From Cladophialophora immunda (taxonomy: Eukaryota; Ascomycota; Eurotiomycetes; Chaetothyriales; Herpotrichiellaceae): a stretch of 64,000 nucleotides of DNA. The notes under the pieces were generated by a model. It was not told where the DNA came from and did not search any database. It saw only the letters and a program-made list of their open reading frames with translations. Position numbers and translations under genes: made by a program. Shown here one piece after another: positions 35,539 through 45,682 of the stretch; the stretch's first letter is position 1; every line of letters begins with the position of its first letter. The DNA lies in contig NW_015622541.1 of NCBI RefSeq assembly GCF_000835495.1, positions 3,596,001 to 3,660,000 of the forward strand, read 5' to 3'.

Positions 35539-36190
35539 ATGGCGCCCGGAAAGGTCAGCTTTGAAGGTACGATTATGCAAATGCCTCCATTTTCGAAAGC
35601 TGATGGACTTACGACCATGGGTAAAGAATGGCAGGCATTGTCCGAAATCACCTATGAATGGGCAGATAGCTACGATGCAAAAGTAAGAGATACGAAAAGT
35701 ATTCCCCCTTACAGTCTCTATGCGCTAAGTTAGCATCCTAGCAATGGGACAGATTGGAGGCCATTGTCGCGCCTCACATGACTGTAAGTGAGACATCCTC
35801 ATATCAAAGCCGCACAATGCTGAGGGCATATTGTTTCAGCTTGACTACACAGAACAATTCGGCACCAAGTTCGACAAGATTCCCAGAGCCGATTTCATGA
35901 AGATGACAGTCAGACCCGATAATCTGGGGGGCTTGTTAGACTGTATTCATATAGTGGGAGGTTCAAAGTTCGAGAAACACTCGGATGACAAGGCAGATGG
36001 GCATCATCAAATCTATGTCGTTTACAAGCGCTGGACCAATATGGAGAAGAAAGAAGTAGAAATGGAGACCGAGGGTCTTCTCATCATGACCCATCACTAT
36101 ACCAAAATTGATGGAGTGTGGAAATTGTGCGGAACAACACCACATACACGCCTTGGAAACTTCAGGGCTGGCGAGATTTTCCGACCATAG
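35539..36190 (+). CDS. Scytalone-dehydratase-like protein
   Basis: Exons 35539-35682, 35742-35783 and 35840-36190, 178 residues, close to the usual ~170. The cone-fold signature is present: YEWADSYDAKQWDRLEAIVA, LDYTEQF, CIHIVGGSKFEKHSDD, GHHQIYVVYKRW and IDGVWKLCG. Residues matching the catalytic Tyr30-Asp31, Tyr50, His85 and His110 of the Magnaporthe enzyme are kept (Tyr45-Asp46, Tyr65, His99, His118). The positions of the substrate-binding Ser129 and Asn131 appear to be Leu143 and Met145 in my manual alignment. Dehydration of a hydroxy-aromatic or polyketide intermediate is likely, but not of scytalone itself. DHN-melanin work by this protein is less likely given the company it keeps. Confidence 0.88.
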
Positions 36191-36360
36191 TCGATTTACG
36201 CAAAACTCATCGAAAGGGCTAGCGAATGGCTCCTTGGAAAGACGCATGAAATGGAGACATAGCCGACACACATGGCTCATGGTCAGCAATTTTGCAAGCC
36301 AACAAAATCTCAAAAAGAAACTGGTCTATAACAGAATGAATTCCACTACCGCCTCCAAGT

Positions 36361-37580
36361 CTAGCTGTGGCTTCCATTTGTGACACTTCCATTTGTGACA
36401 CTTCCATTCGTTGCACCACCATACGGATAACGTTCCTCCAATTTGTAGTATTCGTCAAATCCGACACCACGGCAAACCTCTTGGAAACTGAGAATCTCTG
36501 GTGGTTTCCCAACTGTCAGAGATGATTTTAGATTCTCGAGTGCTTCGCAGATGCTTCTCAACTTTGCCGCCACCAAAGTGAGAGGGTAGCACACCGCACA
36601 GTACCCCAAGGAAGCCAGGTCTTTTGCTGAGATGTTCTCGGTCTTGCCACCTTCGATGATGTTGGCGAAGCAAGGAAAGTTGATGTCATGGCGAAGACGT
36701 TGCATGGTTTCCCGATCGGGCATCGCCTCAACAAACACACAATCCACACCAATCTCGATGAATTTCTTAATACGAACTAGAGCCTCGTCATAGCCATGAA
36801 TAAGACTGTCCGTGCGTGCCAGGATCCAAATATCGAGGCCTTCATCGCGTGCATCCACGGCCGCTTGAATTCGAGCAAAGGCTTCGTCACGTGCAACTAC
36901 AGCCTTGCCCCTCGTGTGTCCACATCCTAGTGAAGGAAAAAAAGTAAGCGAGGGCAATCAACGCCAAAGACACCAAAATTCCTTACGCTTAGGCCATTTC
37001 TGATCTTCGATCATAATTCCTGCAGCACCCGCAAGGGCAAATCTGTCCAAGATAAACGGTTATGACACTGTCCTAGCCCGTTCAAGATGGCCCGCGGCCG
37101 GTATACTCACCCTTGAACCGTCCGCCTCACGTTCATCGGACTTCCGTAACCAGTGTCGGCGTCTGCAATGATTGGCACTTTAACTTGCCTGACTGTCTCC
37201 TGGATGCGTGAAGCCATCTCCTGGAATGCTATGTATCCCGTATCAGGCAGGCCAAGAGACGACGACACCGGAAACCCAGAAAGAAACACAGCTGGAAAGC
37301 CTGCATTTTCGACAAGCTTGGAGCTCAAGGCATCGTAGCTGCACGGAAGTGCTAATATTCTGGAATCATCGGCATGAGCTTGTAGCATCAGTCCTCGAAG
37401 CGTTGCTGCTTGAATTGATGGAATTGAACCGCGTCCATTGGGATACGACTCGTGCCGTCGATAGCCATTTGATTGGCAGTTTAGTTTGGTAGGGAAAGGA
37501 AACAGAGATGAGAGGTTGGTATTGTCCACAGAAGTCTCAGTCATTGTGCCAGTGGCCGTAATTTCCTTCTTGGTGTCCAT
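36361..37580 (-). CDS. Isocitrate lyase / PEP mutase superfamily lyase
   Basis: Exons 37580-37111, 37042-36987 and 36926-36361, 363 residues. The superfamily TIM barrel is clear: LPCSYDALSSKLVENAGF, metal-binding VPIIADADTGYG, IMIEDQKWPKRCGH and FANIIEGGKT. The K-R-C-G-H loop carries the catalytic cysteine of the lyase branch (2-methylisocitrate lyase, dimethylmalate lyase, oxaloacetate hydrolase) rather than the PEP-mutase loop, so C-C or C-O cleavage of a 2-oxo or 2-hydroxy acid is expected. The N-terminal ~50 residues are extra and probably disordered. The C-terminus ends in the repeat TNGSVTNGSVTNGSHS, encoded by 15-bp units. It converges with the scytalone-dehydratase-like gene and diverges from the dienelactone hydrolase. 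Confidence 0.9.
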
Positions 37581-38077
37581 TGCTCGCGTTCGGCACGGGG
37601 ATTAACGGGTTGATAAGCTCGATTTATATCTCGTTGTTGCCCACTATGTAGCAGGAGCGGGACTTCATACATCGTGGTTCCGATATCGCTTTGTACGTGA
37701 ACTTGAAGATTCTCTATCAACAGCATCACTCGTACGCTCTTTCCGGGCTTACCTTGTTCTTGATCGATAAGCTACTGACGGGATTAACGAGGTTTGACCG
37801 GAATCCGTCCACATCATCATCGTCGCCTCGAGCAACGATAAGTGAAATAAGCTAGCGGGCTATAGCGGAATCGTAATGCCGGTTGGAATAATCTGGTTCA
37901 TTACTCCGAACCCGGGGCTCGGGATAACTTTTCCAGGTCAATGACCACCTTGCCCAGGTTGATTTTTAAGGTCTAGATCTTGCTGGCAACAGATTGTCGA
38001 CGACGAGCGGTAGAAAGAATCTTTTCGCACAAACAGCCTGACTGTGCTTCACCTAGCCCAAAATTGATCTCAACACC
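37581..38077. promoter_or_regulatory. Divergent promoter, PEP-mutase-family lyase / dienelactone hydrolase
   Basis: 497 bp with two outward starts. TCGGGAT at 37919-37925 matches one half of the shared palindrome at 33172 and 39416. No gene is present. Confidence 0.5.
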
Positions 38078-39029
38078 ATGGCGGCTCCAGGCAAAGCATG
38101 TTGCTCGTGAGTCTACCATGACCCAGATATGATTAAATAGCGTAAATCTGATACTGACTGTGCCAGAATCCCCCCTATCATCTCTCAGGGGTACAAACCG
38201 AAAGGAGAATATGTGACTTTGAATGGATTGAAGACATGTAAGATAGATCCCTCCGGTCCACAGAGTTGAACCAAGTTGCATGCATTAATCAATATTCTTC
38301 TGCCCCCCAGATGTTGCTGGTCCAAAGGATGCAAAACACGCCGTCTTGGTCATATACGGTAAGGCTAGGACCGTCGAGTCTCCTGAAATGGAAGTTTGCT
38401 AAGCAGCACCGCCACTAGATGTCTTCGGATTCTTCGACCAGACCATCCAAGGAGCTGATATCATTGCGAGCTCTGATGAGAAGCGAAAATATCGCGTCTT
38501 CATGCCAGATTTCTTCGAAGGCAATCCGGCTGATATTTCATGGTATCCTCCACAGACAGAGGAGCACCAGCAAAAACTCGGAAACTTCTTCCAAACCCAA
38601 GCCGTTCCACAAAAGACCCTAGAGAAAATTCCAGGAATAGTCTCAAAGGCGAATGAGACAACAGCCTCTGGAAATTTTGAATCTTGGGCGATTCTGGGTC
38701 ATTGTTGGGGAGGCAAGATCGCAACCCTGGCCGTATCTGGCGACAGCAAACTGTTCAAGACAGCTGTACAGTGTCATCCGGCCATGTTGGATCCGAGCGA
38801 TGCAAAGAATGTGACGGTTCCTATGGCACTTCTGGCTTCAAAAGACGAACCTGCCGAAGATGTCAAAGCATTCGAGGCCAATTTGACTGTGCCTCACAAG
38901 GTAGAGACATTCCCCACTCAGATTCATGGATTCATGGCCGCGCGATCAAACCTCGAAGATGACAAGGTGCGCAAGGAGTACGAGCGAGGCTATCTAACGG
39001 TGCTGGAATTCTTGAACAAATACACTTAG
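38078..39029 (+). CDS. Dienelactone hydrolase family protein
   Basis: Exons 38078-38106, 38167-38237, 38311-38358 and 38419-39029, 252 residues, all in phase. It is an alpha/beta hydrolase of the DLH type: the nucleophile elbow is GHCWGGK (Cys nucleophile), the acid is in LLASKDEPAED and the histidine in TQIHGFMAARSN. Early residues MAAPGKACCS and YVTLNGLKTYVAGPKDAK are usual for fungal members. DLH enzymes open lactones such as dienelactone after ring cleavage of catechols, and fungal relatives act on other lactones or esters. Next to a ring-cleaving and a ring-hydroxylating gene, lactone opening is a reasonable role (inference). Confidence 0.92.
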
Positions 39030-39732
39030 ATGGTCTGATGGAGCAGTATAACTCATATAGACTTAATAGAGCTGACTAGATTTGTCTTCCAACGCTTTCT
39101 GTCACCATTTTCGTACTCTCATTGTTTGAAATGATTGTAGTGATGTAGGGACGGTTGTTGTGGACAAACTGCAAAGACACTTGTGGAGCAAGAAAATTTG
39201 AAGCCTTTCCTTTTTTGCAATTACATTAACTGTATCAAGATATAGACCTAATGTCTATACTCGATACGAGGGCGCTGCAAACGGGGGACACCACTCACAC
39301 TTTGCAGCCTCTCCAGGAAACTCGAACTTTGTTGGTGGTCGAACCCGGCCGTCGCCGCTTAGCTTTACAAATAGCTTCTCCCGTAGCGGTGCTGAAGGGG
39401 TGCAATATGGAATCTCGGGATCCCGGAATCCGGCGTGTCAGCACACCCTGAAGGTCGGGATTTTGCACCTTTCACCTCTGACCTTATCTCGTAGCCACCG
39501 GAAATTGCTTGGACCGGCAGCCAGGAAAAAAAGCGTCGGGGGACAGGTTGGACCCAAGAGGTGACATGGTCCGACGCCGGTTCTTGACTGTGTCGATCTC
39601 TCGCCAGCTGACTCTCTCTGGGATTTCGTTTGCACATATTAAAGCCCTGGACAGTTCAGGGCCCCCTCAAAAAGAAAAGGTCTACCCTCTGGTCCGGACT
39701 AATACGCGGCAAAGCTTTGAAAACCCGCCAAC
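39030..39732. promoter_or_regulatory. FAD monooxygenase upstream region
   Basis: 703 bp, no gene. It contains the palindrome listed separately and a TATTAAAG stretch about 100 bp before the ATG at 39733. Confidence 0.45.
39416..39425. promoter_or_regulatory. Palindrome CGGGATCCCG, second copy
   Basis: The same 10-bp palindrome as at 33174-33183, here about 310 bp upstream of the FAD monooxygenase. The two sites share T-CGGGATCCCG-R-AATCC in the same orientation. It may be a Zn2Cys6 factor site. Confidence 0.4.
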
Positions 39733-41203
39733 ATGGTACGAGACAGCCCAATCGAATTCATCGTCATTGGCGCAGGTTATGCAGGCCTGACCTGTGCCAT
39801 TGAATTGAGACGGAAAGGATGCGAGGTCCATGTAATCGAAAGAGAAGAGTCATTGTCTAAATTAGGTCGGTACTACCAACAGCCACATCTAGCAGGAACT
39901 GACAATATTCCAGGCGATGTGATCATGCTTACCGCAAACGCCACTGTTGTTCTGGAGAAATGGGGCCCGGTGATCGAGGATATTCTTGCGACATCCTCCA
40001 ATCCTTCTCACATTACGATCAAGGATGACAAAGGTGTTACTCTTCTGGAACAGCCATGGAGGCAAAGTCATAACGGCCATCAGAACGTATGGACCAACCG
40101 TGGCCGCACGCAGAAGATGATGTACGAAGAAGCAATCCGACGCGGAGTCAAGTTCACGTTTGGCGCAAAGATTACGAAGCACTGGGAGGACGGAAACAGA
40201 GCCGGAGTCTATGTCAACGACGAACTAATTACGGCAGATGCCGTTATCGGCGCAGACGGCGTCTACAGCAGGACCAGAGAGTATGTCACAGGAGATCCTG
40301 ACAAGCCAAAGCGTAGCGGGTTTGCCGTTTATCGCTCCTGGTTCTCGCTGGATAACCTTCTCAATGACCCTTTGACCCATGACCTCGCGAGCTCGGGCAA
40401 AGATCGAACGATGGTTTGGATAGGTCCAGACACCCACTGTATTTTGGTCATCAACTCTAAAGTGCGCTACATGTCAGCTTTCATTACCCACAAGGATACT
40501 TATACAGTGGAAGAGTCATGGAATTATCCCGGCACGACGAAGGATATGTTGGCAATCATTGAAGGCTGGGACCCTGTTCTGACTGCCGCGATTTCCAAAA
40601 TCCCAGAGGAAGTCATTTGCGACTATAAATTACTCTGGAGAGATCCGGTAATGAAATGGGTGTCGGACCAGGGCAGAGTGGTGCTAGTTGGGGACGCCGC
40701 ACATCCGCATCTTCCAACATCAGGCTCAGGGGCAGCACAAGCCATCGAGGATGGGGCCACCCTGGCTGCTGTTGTTGAAAAGACGCGAAAAGTGGATTTG
40801 CCGGCCGCATTGAAAGCCTTTGAAAGACTTCGGTAAGCTTCAAGCCTTATACCATCCAAACACCTTTTGCGCAAGCTAACTTTCCCATTCCAGCTTTGAG
40901 AGGACAAGCTTGACGCAACGCATGGGATGGGAGCTGCGTCATCGATGGCATCAAACAGACTGGGAGCACGTCAAGAAGAACCCTGATTTCCTTCGACTTC
41001 CACAGCCGGATTGGCTCTATGGAGCAGACGCAGAAGCATACGGTGTCCAGAACTACGATGCAGTGATGGCGCAGTTACATGAAGGGAAGCCGTTTAAGAA
41101 TACCAATCTACCTCCTGGGCATGTTCACCAAGACTGGAACATTGAGACGATGATGGAGCTGGATAAACAGGTCGGCCATGAACGCATGTATCTCGTTCAA
41201 TAA
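39733..41203 (+). CDS. FAD-dependent monooxygenase (salicylate-hydroxylase type)
   Basis: Exons 39733-40832 and 40894-41203, 469 residues. All three flavoprotein hydroxylase motifs are present: FIVIGAGYAGLTCAIELRRK (GxGxxG), VIGADGVYSRTR (DG motif) and VVLVGDAAHPHLPTSGSGAA (GD motif). The enzyme class inserts one oxygen into aromatic or enol substrates using NAD(P)H and O2, with or without decarboxylation. There is no membrane segment, as expected for a soluble member. The intron (GTAAGC to TTCCAG) is canonical. Within the cluster it fits ring hydroxylation before or after the questin-oxidase-like step (inference). Confidence 0.93.
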
Positions 41204-42430
41204 AGTGCAGCTAGAAATAGAGGTACCCCATAAACCTCCTACTAATAAAAGCAACGTCAATGTTTCTCGGTTTATTGCTTGGTTTTTGGGCAAGAAATTC
41301 CCAGTTAGGGACGAGGCTCTACCTCGGTGTACGTCTTTATAGTCCCGCCTAGTTTCCATCCCACAGCCTATCGTCCGAACTCGAATCTGGGTTGAAGAGC
41401 AAGCTCTTCTACCTCATGCCCATGTTCGACACTTTGGCTAAGCGATCTACGTAGCTTGAGAAGTCCGTTGTCGCTCGCTAGAGAGCTGACATTACAGATT
41501 CCAGAATATCCCAAGGGAAATATATGTATATATGATGGTAGGGAGACTTCGCCAATCGTCCGACCCCTGTTGGGACATCGATGAGTAAGTCGAAAGCATC
41601 GAGAGGCTGGCGTCGCTATTCTCAAACATTTACGAGATATATTCAGGCTCTGATGTTTCACCATCTCATGTCCTTCAATAGTCTACAGCATGGCGAGGAA
41701 AATAATTTGTAATTTATTACCATTAATATATCCTTCAATAGTCTACAGCATAGCGAGGAAAATAATTTATGATTTATTGCCATTGATATTATCATGCCAT
41801 TCCTGCATTTCCATAGACCCCTAGTTAAGGAGCTGGGCAACAGAAGAAAGCCTATGGAAGAATAGACCTATGGAATCCGAGCAGCTCATCACCATCGACT
41901 CGAAGGACGGGCCCAAGGCTAATGAGCGCAGGGATTGCCGCAGGGGGTTAAAGTGAAGTCAAACGACATATTAGCTAAGTAAAGGGGAGGAGAAAGCGTT
42001 GTTTGGAATGAATAGTTTGCCAGATGTGGTTTCGCCGCTAGGCTGGATCAGGCTAGCTAATATGGAGTTATCCACAATCCATGTTCGGGCTTTCGGGGCC
42101 AAAAAATCCGATCAACAGATGCCCTCCTTCGTCAGCGGCCGGGTTGTATCCCCTGTTCCCCTGATCCCTCGCAGCATGCACAGTTCCCACGTGGGCTTCT
42201 ACCGAAGCTACGGCTTGCGTACGCTGGGCGACCAAACAACCCCAGACGGGGACAAGGTTTGGACTATGGGGTTATGCGGACAAGAAATTCTGGTGGATGA
42301 ACTATTCCCGGACTTCCACCTCATGTCAAGTCCGGCCCACTTCTGCTGGAAAGCATAAAGCTTCGGCAGTAGCTTCTGGAGTCTACGTTTGCAAGACTCT
42401 GCTCACCTAGTGCAAGGAACCTCAGAAAAC
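41204..42430. other. Intergenic region with tandem repeat; MFS promoter
   Basis: 1.2 kb, no supported gene. The 119-codon frame at 41999-42358 (+) has no recognisable domain and is probably part of the promoter. A 60-bp tandem repeat is listed separately. Confidence 0.45.
41671..41790. repeat. 60-bp tandem duplication, two copies
   Basis: Copies at 41671-41730 and 41731-41790 begin with TCCTTCAATAGTCTACAGCA. Every difference between them is an A/G transition (for example GCATGG versus GCATAG). They are AT-rich and non-coding. Confidence 0.85.
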
Positions 42431-44687
42431 ATGGCCGAACGAGCATCGAACGAGGTGGCTGAGAAGTCAGTCCATGATCCCACCGCACAGGTCCTAGAGG
42501 TCGAAAGGGCAGCGGATTCTGAGCAGGAAAAATTCCACTTATCTCAATTGAACAAGGTGGTGTGGCCTGTGTCGCTGGTGAGTTCAGCCTCGTCATTATG
42601 GACATCTACCCGCTAACACAGGATGAAGGGTCTCCTGTTTGCGTGGACTGCTCAACAAGAAATTCCCACTGTTATCAACCCCATTCTTGGTCCCCTAAAT
42701 GCCAGCCTCGGACCATCAGAGACATATACTTGGATTTCATCCGCCTACAACATGGCTGTAGCCATTTCGTGGTGCTTCGTTGGTACGAAAAAAAGAAATC
42801 TTCCCCTGGGGAACTGAAAAGCGCAAAAAGTGACGTGGGAGCAGGTCCGTTATCTGATGCTCTCGGTCGACGATGGTTCTTCCTCTGTGGAGGTGTTCTG
42901 GGCATTGTAGGGGGAATTGTGGCCGGTACAGCAAAGAGTGTTAATACTGTCATTATCGGCATGACCTTCTTGGGTGTAGCCGCGGCAAGTCAACAGGTCT
43001 CTGCTGCTGCTGCAGCAGAAATCTTCCCAATGAAGTGGAGAGGTTATGTCCAAGGTATAGATCGCGCGCCCCTGTTGGATTGCCCACTTTTTGACCTTGA
43101 GTAGCGGCGATCGAGGCGCTGCCGTTTGCATTTAACACTTTTGGATCTCTCATCGGATACTCCATGGTAAAAAGTGCCACGTGGCGCTGGGGGTTTTACA
43201 TTAACATCATCATCGCCGCCATCTCGACACTGCTTTTGTTCTTTTTCTACCATCCGGTATGTTTCTACCGTCTCCCCTACGCTTCTACGGGTGCTGATGA
43301 AAGATAGCCGGTGCCTCAGAAGGAGCTCTCCCGCTTTCAGATTCTCAAGACCATCGACTTCGTCGGCTGCGGTCTTTTCATGGTGATATGAATTCTGAAT
43401 TTCGTCAGAATGACCATTGCTAATAATTATCCCTAGGCTGGGCTTGGAGCTTTTCTACTCGGCCTGACTTGGGCTGCTGGATCATACCCTTGGAAATCAG
43501 CACCGGTGCTGGTCCCAATGCTTCTGGGAGTCTTACTTCTAGTTTTATTTGGCCTCTACGGCAAGTTGACCATAACGATGCTCCCTTTTAAGCCTCGCAC
43601 TTTACTGACTGTCTCGGATAGAAGCCTATGGCTCGTCAAATCCTCTTTTTCCAGGACGGTTATTCAAAAGATCTACAGGGTGCGTTTGCTCAATTTAAGA
43701 AACTCGGCCTAGCTGACGCAATCTATTATCACAGGATGATCAGCCTGACCATCGTTGTCTTCATCGGCTCCATCCCGCTCTATGCCATGCTTAGCGGCTG
43801 GGCACAGGAAGTGACAATCCTGTTTACACAAGACTCTCTTAAAATCGGCATTTACGGAATCCCTCAGGGAGTAGGGCTGGAGTTTGGCGCCGTTTTTGCT
43901 GGACTTCTGGTCAAGATCATCGGGTATACGCACCTCCAACTAACGGCATCAGCTTTCTTTACAACGCTGTTCGTGGCTCTCATGGCGGTCTTGACACCTA
44001 AGAGTATCAATCCCGCGTTTGCCTTCCTGCTGTTGGGCTGTATGGCCATGAACTATCTCCAGGTTACTGCAATGATCATGGCACAACTTGGAGTTGAGCA
44101 TCGTGATCTGGCCAAAGCAACTGGTCTCCTGAGCATTGCCCGCAACGCTGGTGGCGCTATTGCAGGTAAGTTCTTGTTCCGCGGTGCTGCTGACGATCCT
44201 GTCATAACAATTATTATTCGATAGTTGCCATGTTTTACTCGATCTTGCGGTCTCGTGTCAGCGCCAATCTGCCTCCAAGAGTGACTGATGCAGTTCTGGC
44301 CTTGGGTCTCCCAGAGTCCTCACTGCCTGAGGTATTACAAGGCGTGGCTTCTTTCAATCAGACTATGATCAACGAAGCTCCTGGAGTGACACCAGCCATT
44401 GCAGAAGCCGCCGTCTATGCCGGCAAATTGGCATATGCCGCTTCCTTCCGGTAAGGGCTGATCATTTCACAACCCCCAATTCATCGTGTGTCGCTGACAA
44501 CAAGTTATCCAGAGTGATCTACTATGTCGGTCTTGGCTTGGGTGTGGTCTCGATCGTCGCAGCCTATTTCACTAACGATGTGATATCTCGCATGACCGAC
44601 ACTCTTCAGGTCGACCTGAACGAGAAAGATCATGCACACCTCTTCAAACCTACTCAAGTCGAAGGGGTCGTTCGTGATGAGCCATAA
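42431..44687 (+). CDS. MFS efflux pump, TRI12 type (14-TM DHA2)
   Basis: Exons 42431-42577, 42622-42782, 42845-43054, 43105-43256, 43308-43382, 43437-43560, 43622-43679, 43735-44165, 44225-44450 and 44513-44687, about 585 residues. Family marks: acidic N-terminus, SETYTWISSAYNMAVAISW, GPLSDALGRRWFFL (motif A), KWRGYVQAAIEALPFAF, EAYGSSNPLFPGRLFK and the C-terminal DLNEKDHAHLFKP typical of the TRI12 group. Known relatives export pathway products. One intron (43561-43621) is of the GC-AG class, with a GCAAGT donor. The junction of exons 1 and 2 does not close in phase with the consensus donor GTGAGT at 42578; a weaker donor two codons upstream would. Likely exporter for the cluster product or toxic intermediates (inference). 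Confidence 0.86.
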
Positions 44688-45682
44688 TCACCACCTGGTT
44701 CTGCCGAGATCTGTGGTAGCTCTCCACTGCTGGCCAAGAACGATATGAAGGATCAAGTTGCGCTCTTGCGGATCGTAAAACGTTGCAGTGCCTATCTAGA
44801 TATGCGAATTTATCTTCTTTCCATCTCTCAAGTGCGTTCTCCAAGCATGCTACTGTACTGGATGTGGTGACTCGATCGAACTTGTAATTGTGAATTTTGT
44901 CCATGTTGATAAAATTCGCGTCCTCGTATCTCGCCACTGGTCCATTGCGAGACATCGAACGACCCTACACGATCATCCACATTACTGTCCAGCGGCGTTA
45001 GTTATTGAGGTATCCAGCCTAAACGGCCTTTGCTGTTTGTCCTGTTGTAAACGCCCTCGGCACACTTGCTGATCTTTTTTGGTGTGTGGGGGATGGGATT
45101 TTCGCTCGCCAGTGTACCGTACCGTCTGATTTGGGGAGATATGCTTGTGGCTAGTGCCAATTGACGGGATGACGGGAAACCTCTACAAAGTGCCAAACTA
45201 ACGAGGCCGAAACGGAAGTTGGGGTTAATGGAGCTGGTGCCATTCTCTGGTCTCTGGGGGAACCAGGGGACCCACCTGCAGCCTTGTGTCCGGTTTTCCG
45301 GGGTTCGGGTTTCCAGACAACAATAACCCCGAATAGTATTCAAGGCAGTCCGTTTCAAACTAGAATCTAGACCATGGACTAAGTTTCTCCAGCTTTTTGT
45401 TTCTAGGGTCGGTCGAATAGGTCAGGAAACCCCGGGCATAGTTCCCCATTTAGTCATCCAAGGCCCAAAGGGAGTTGAACTCTTTAATTTAGGGAGTGCT
45501 CGCGGGCGATGGGTGATATCTGCTCTACGGTTACGAGTTTAGGAGTTTCTTTCGAAAATCTGGAATAAGCATTGGTTGTGAACAACATCCAGGACGGGGG
45601 TGAGAGGCCTTGAACAAAGGATAATTTTGTTATATTATTCTACCAAACTCTTTTCGTAGGCACGCGAGAAAGAAAAAACAAA
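44688..45682. other. Intergenic region, aldo-keto reductase promoter
   Basis: 1.0 kb without a supported gene. G/C blocks such as GGTTTTCCGGGGTTCGGG near 45292-45309 look like possible factor sites but have no clear symmetry. Confidence 0.4.
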
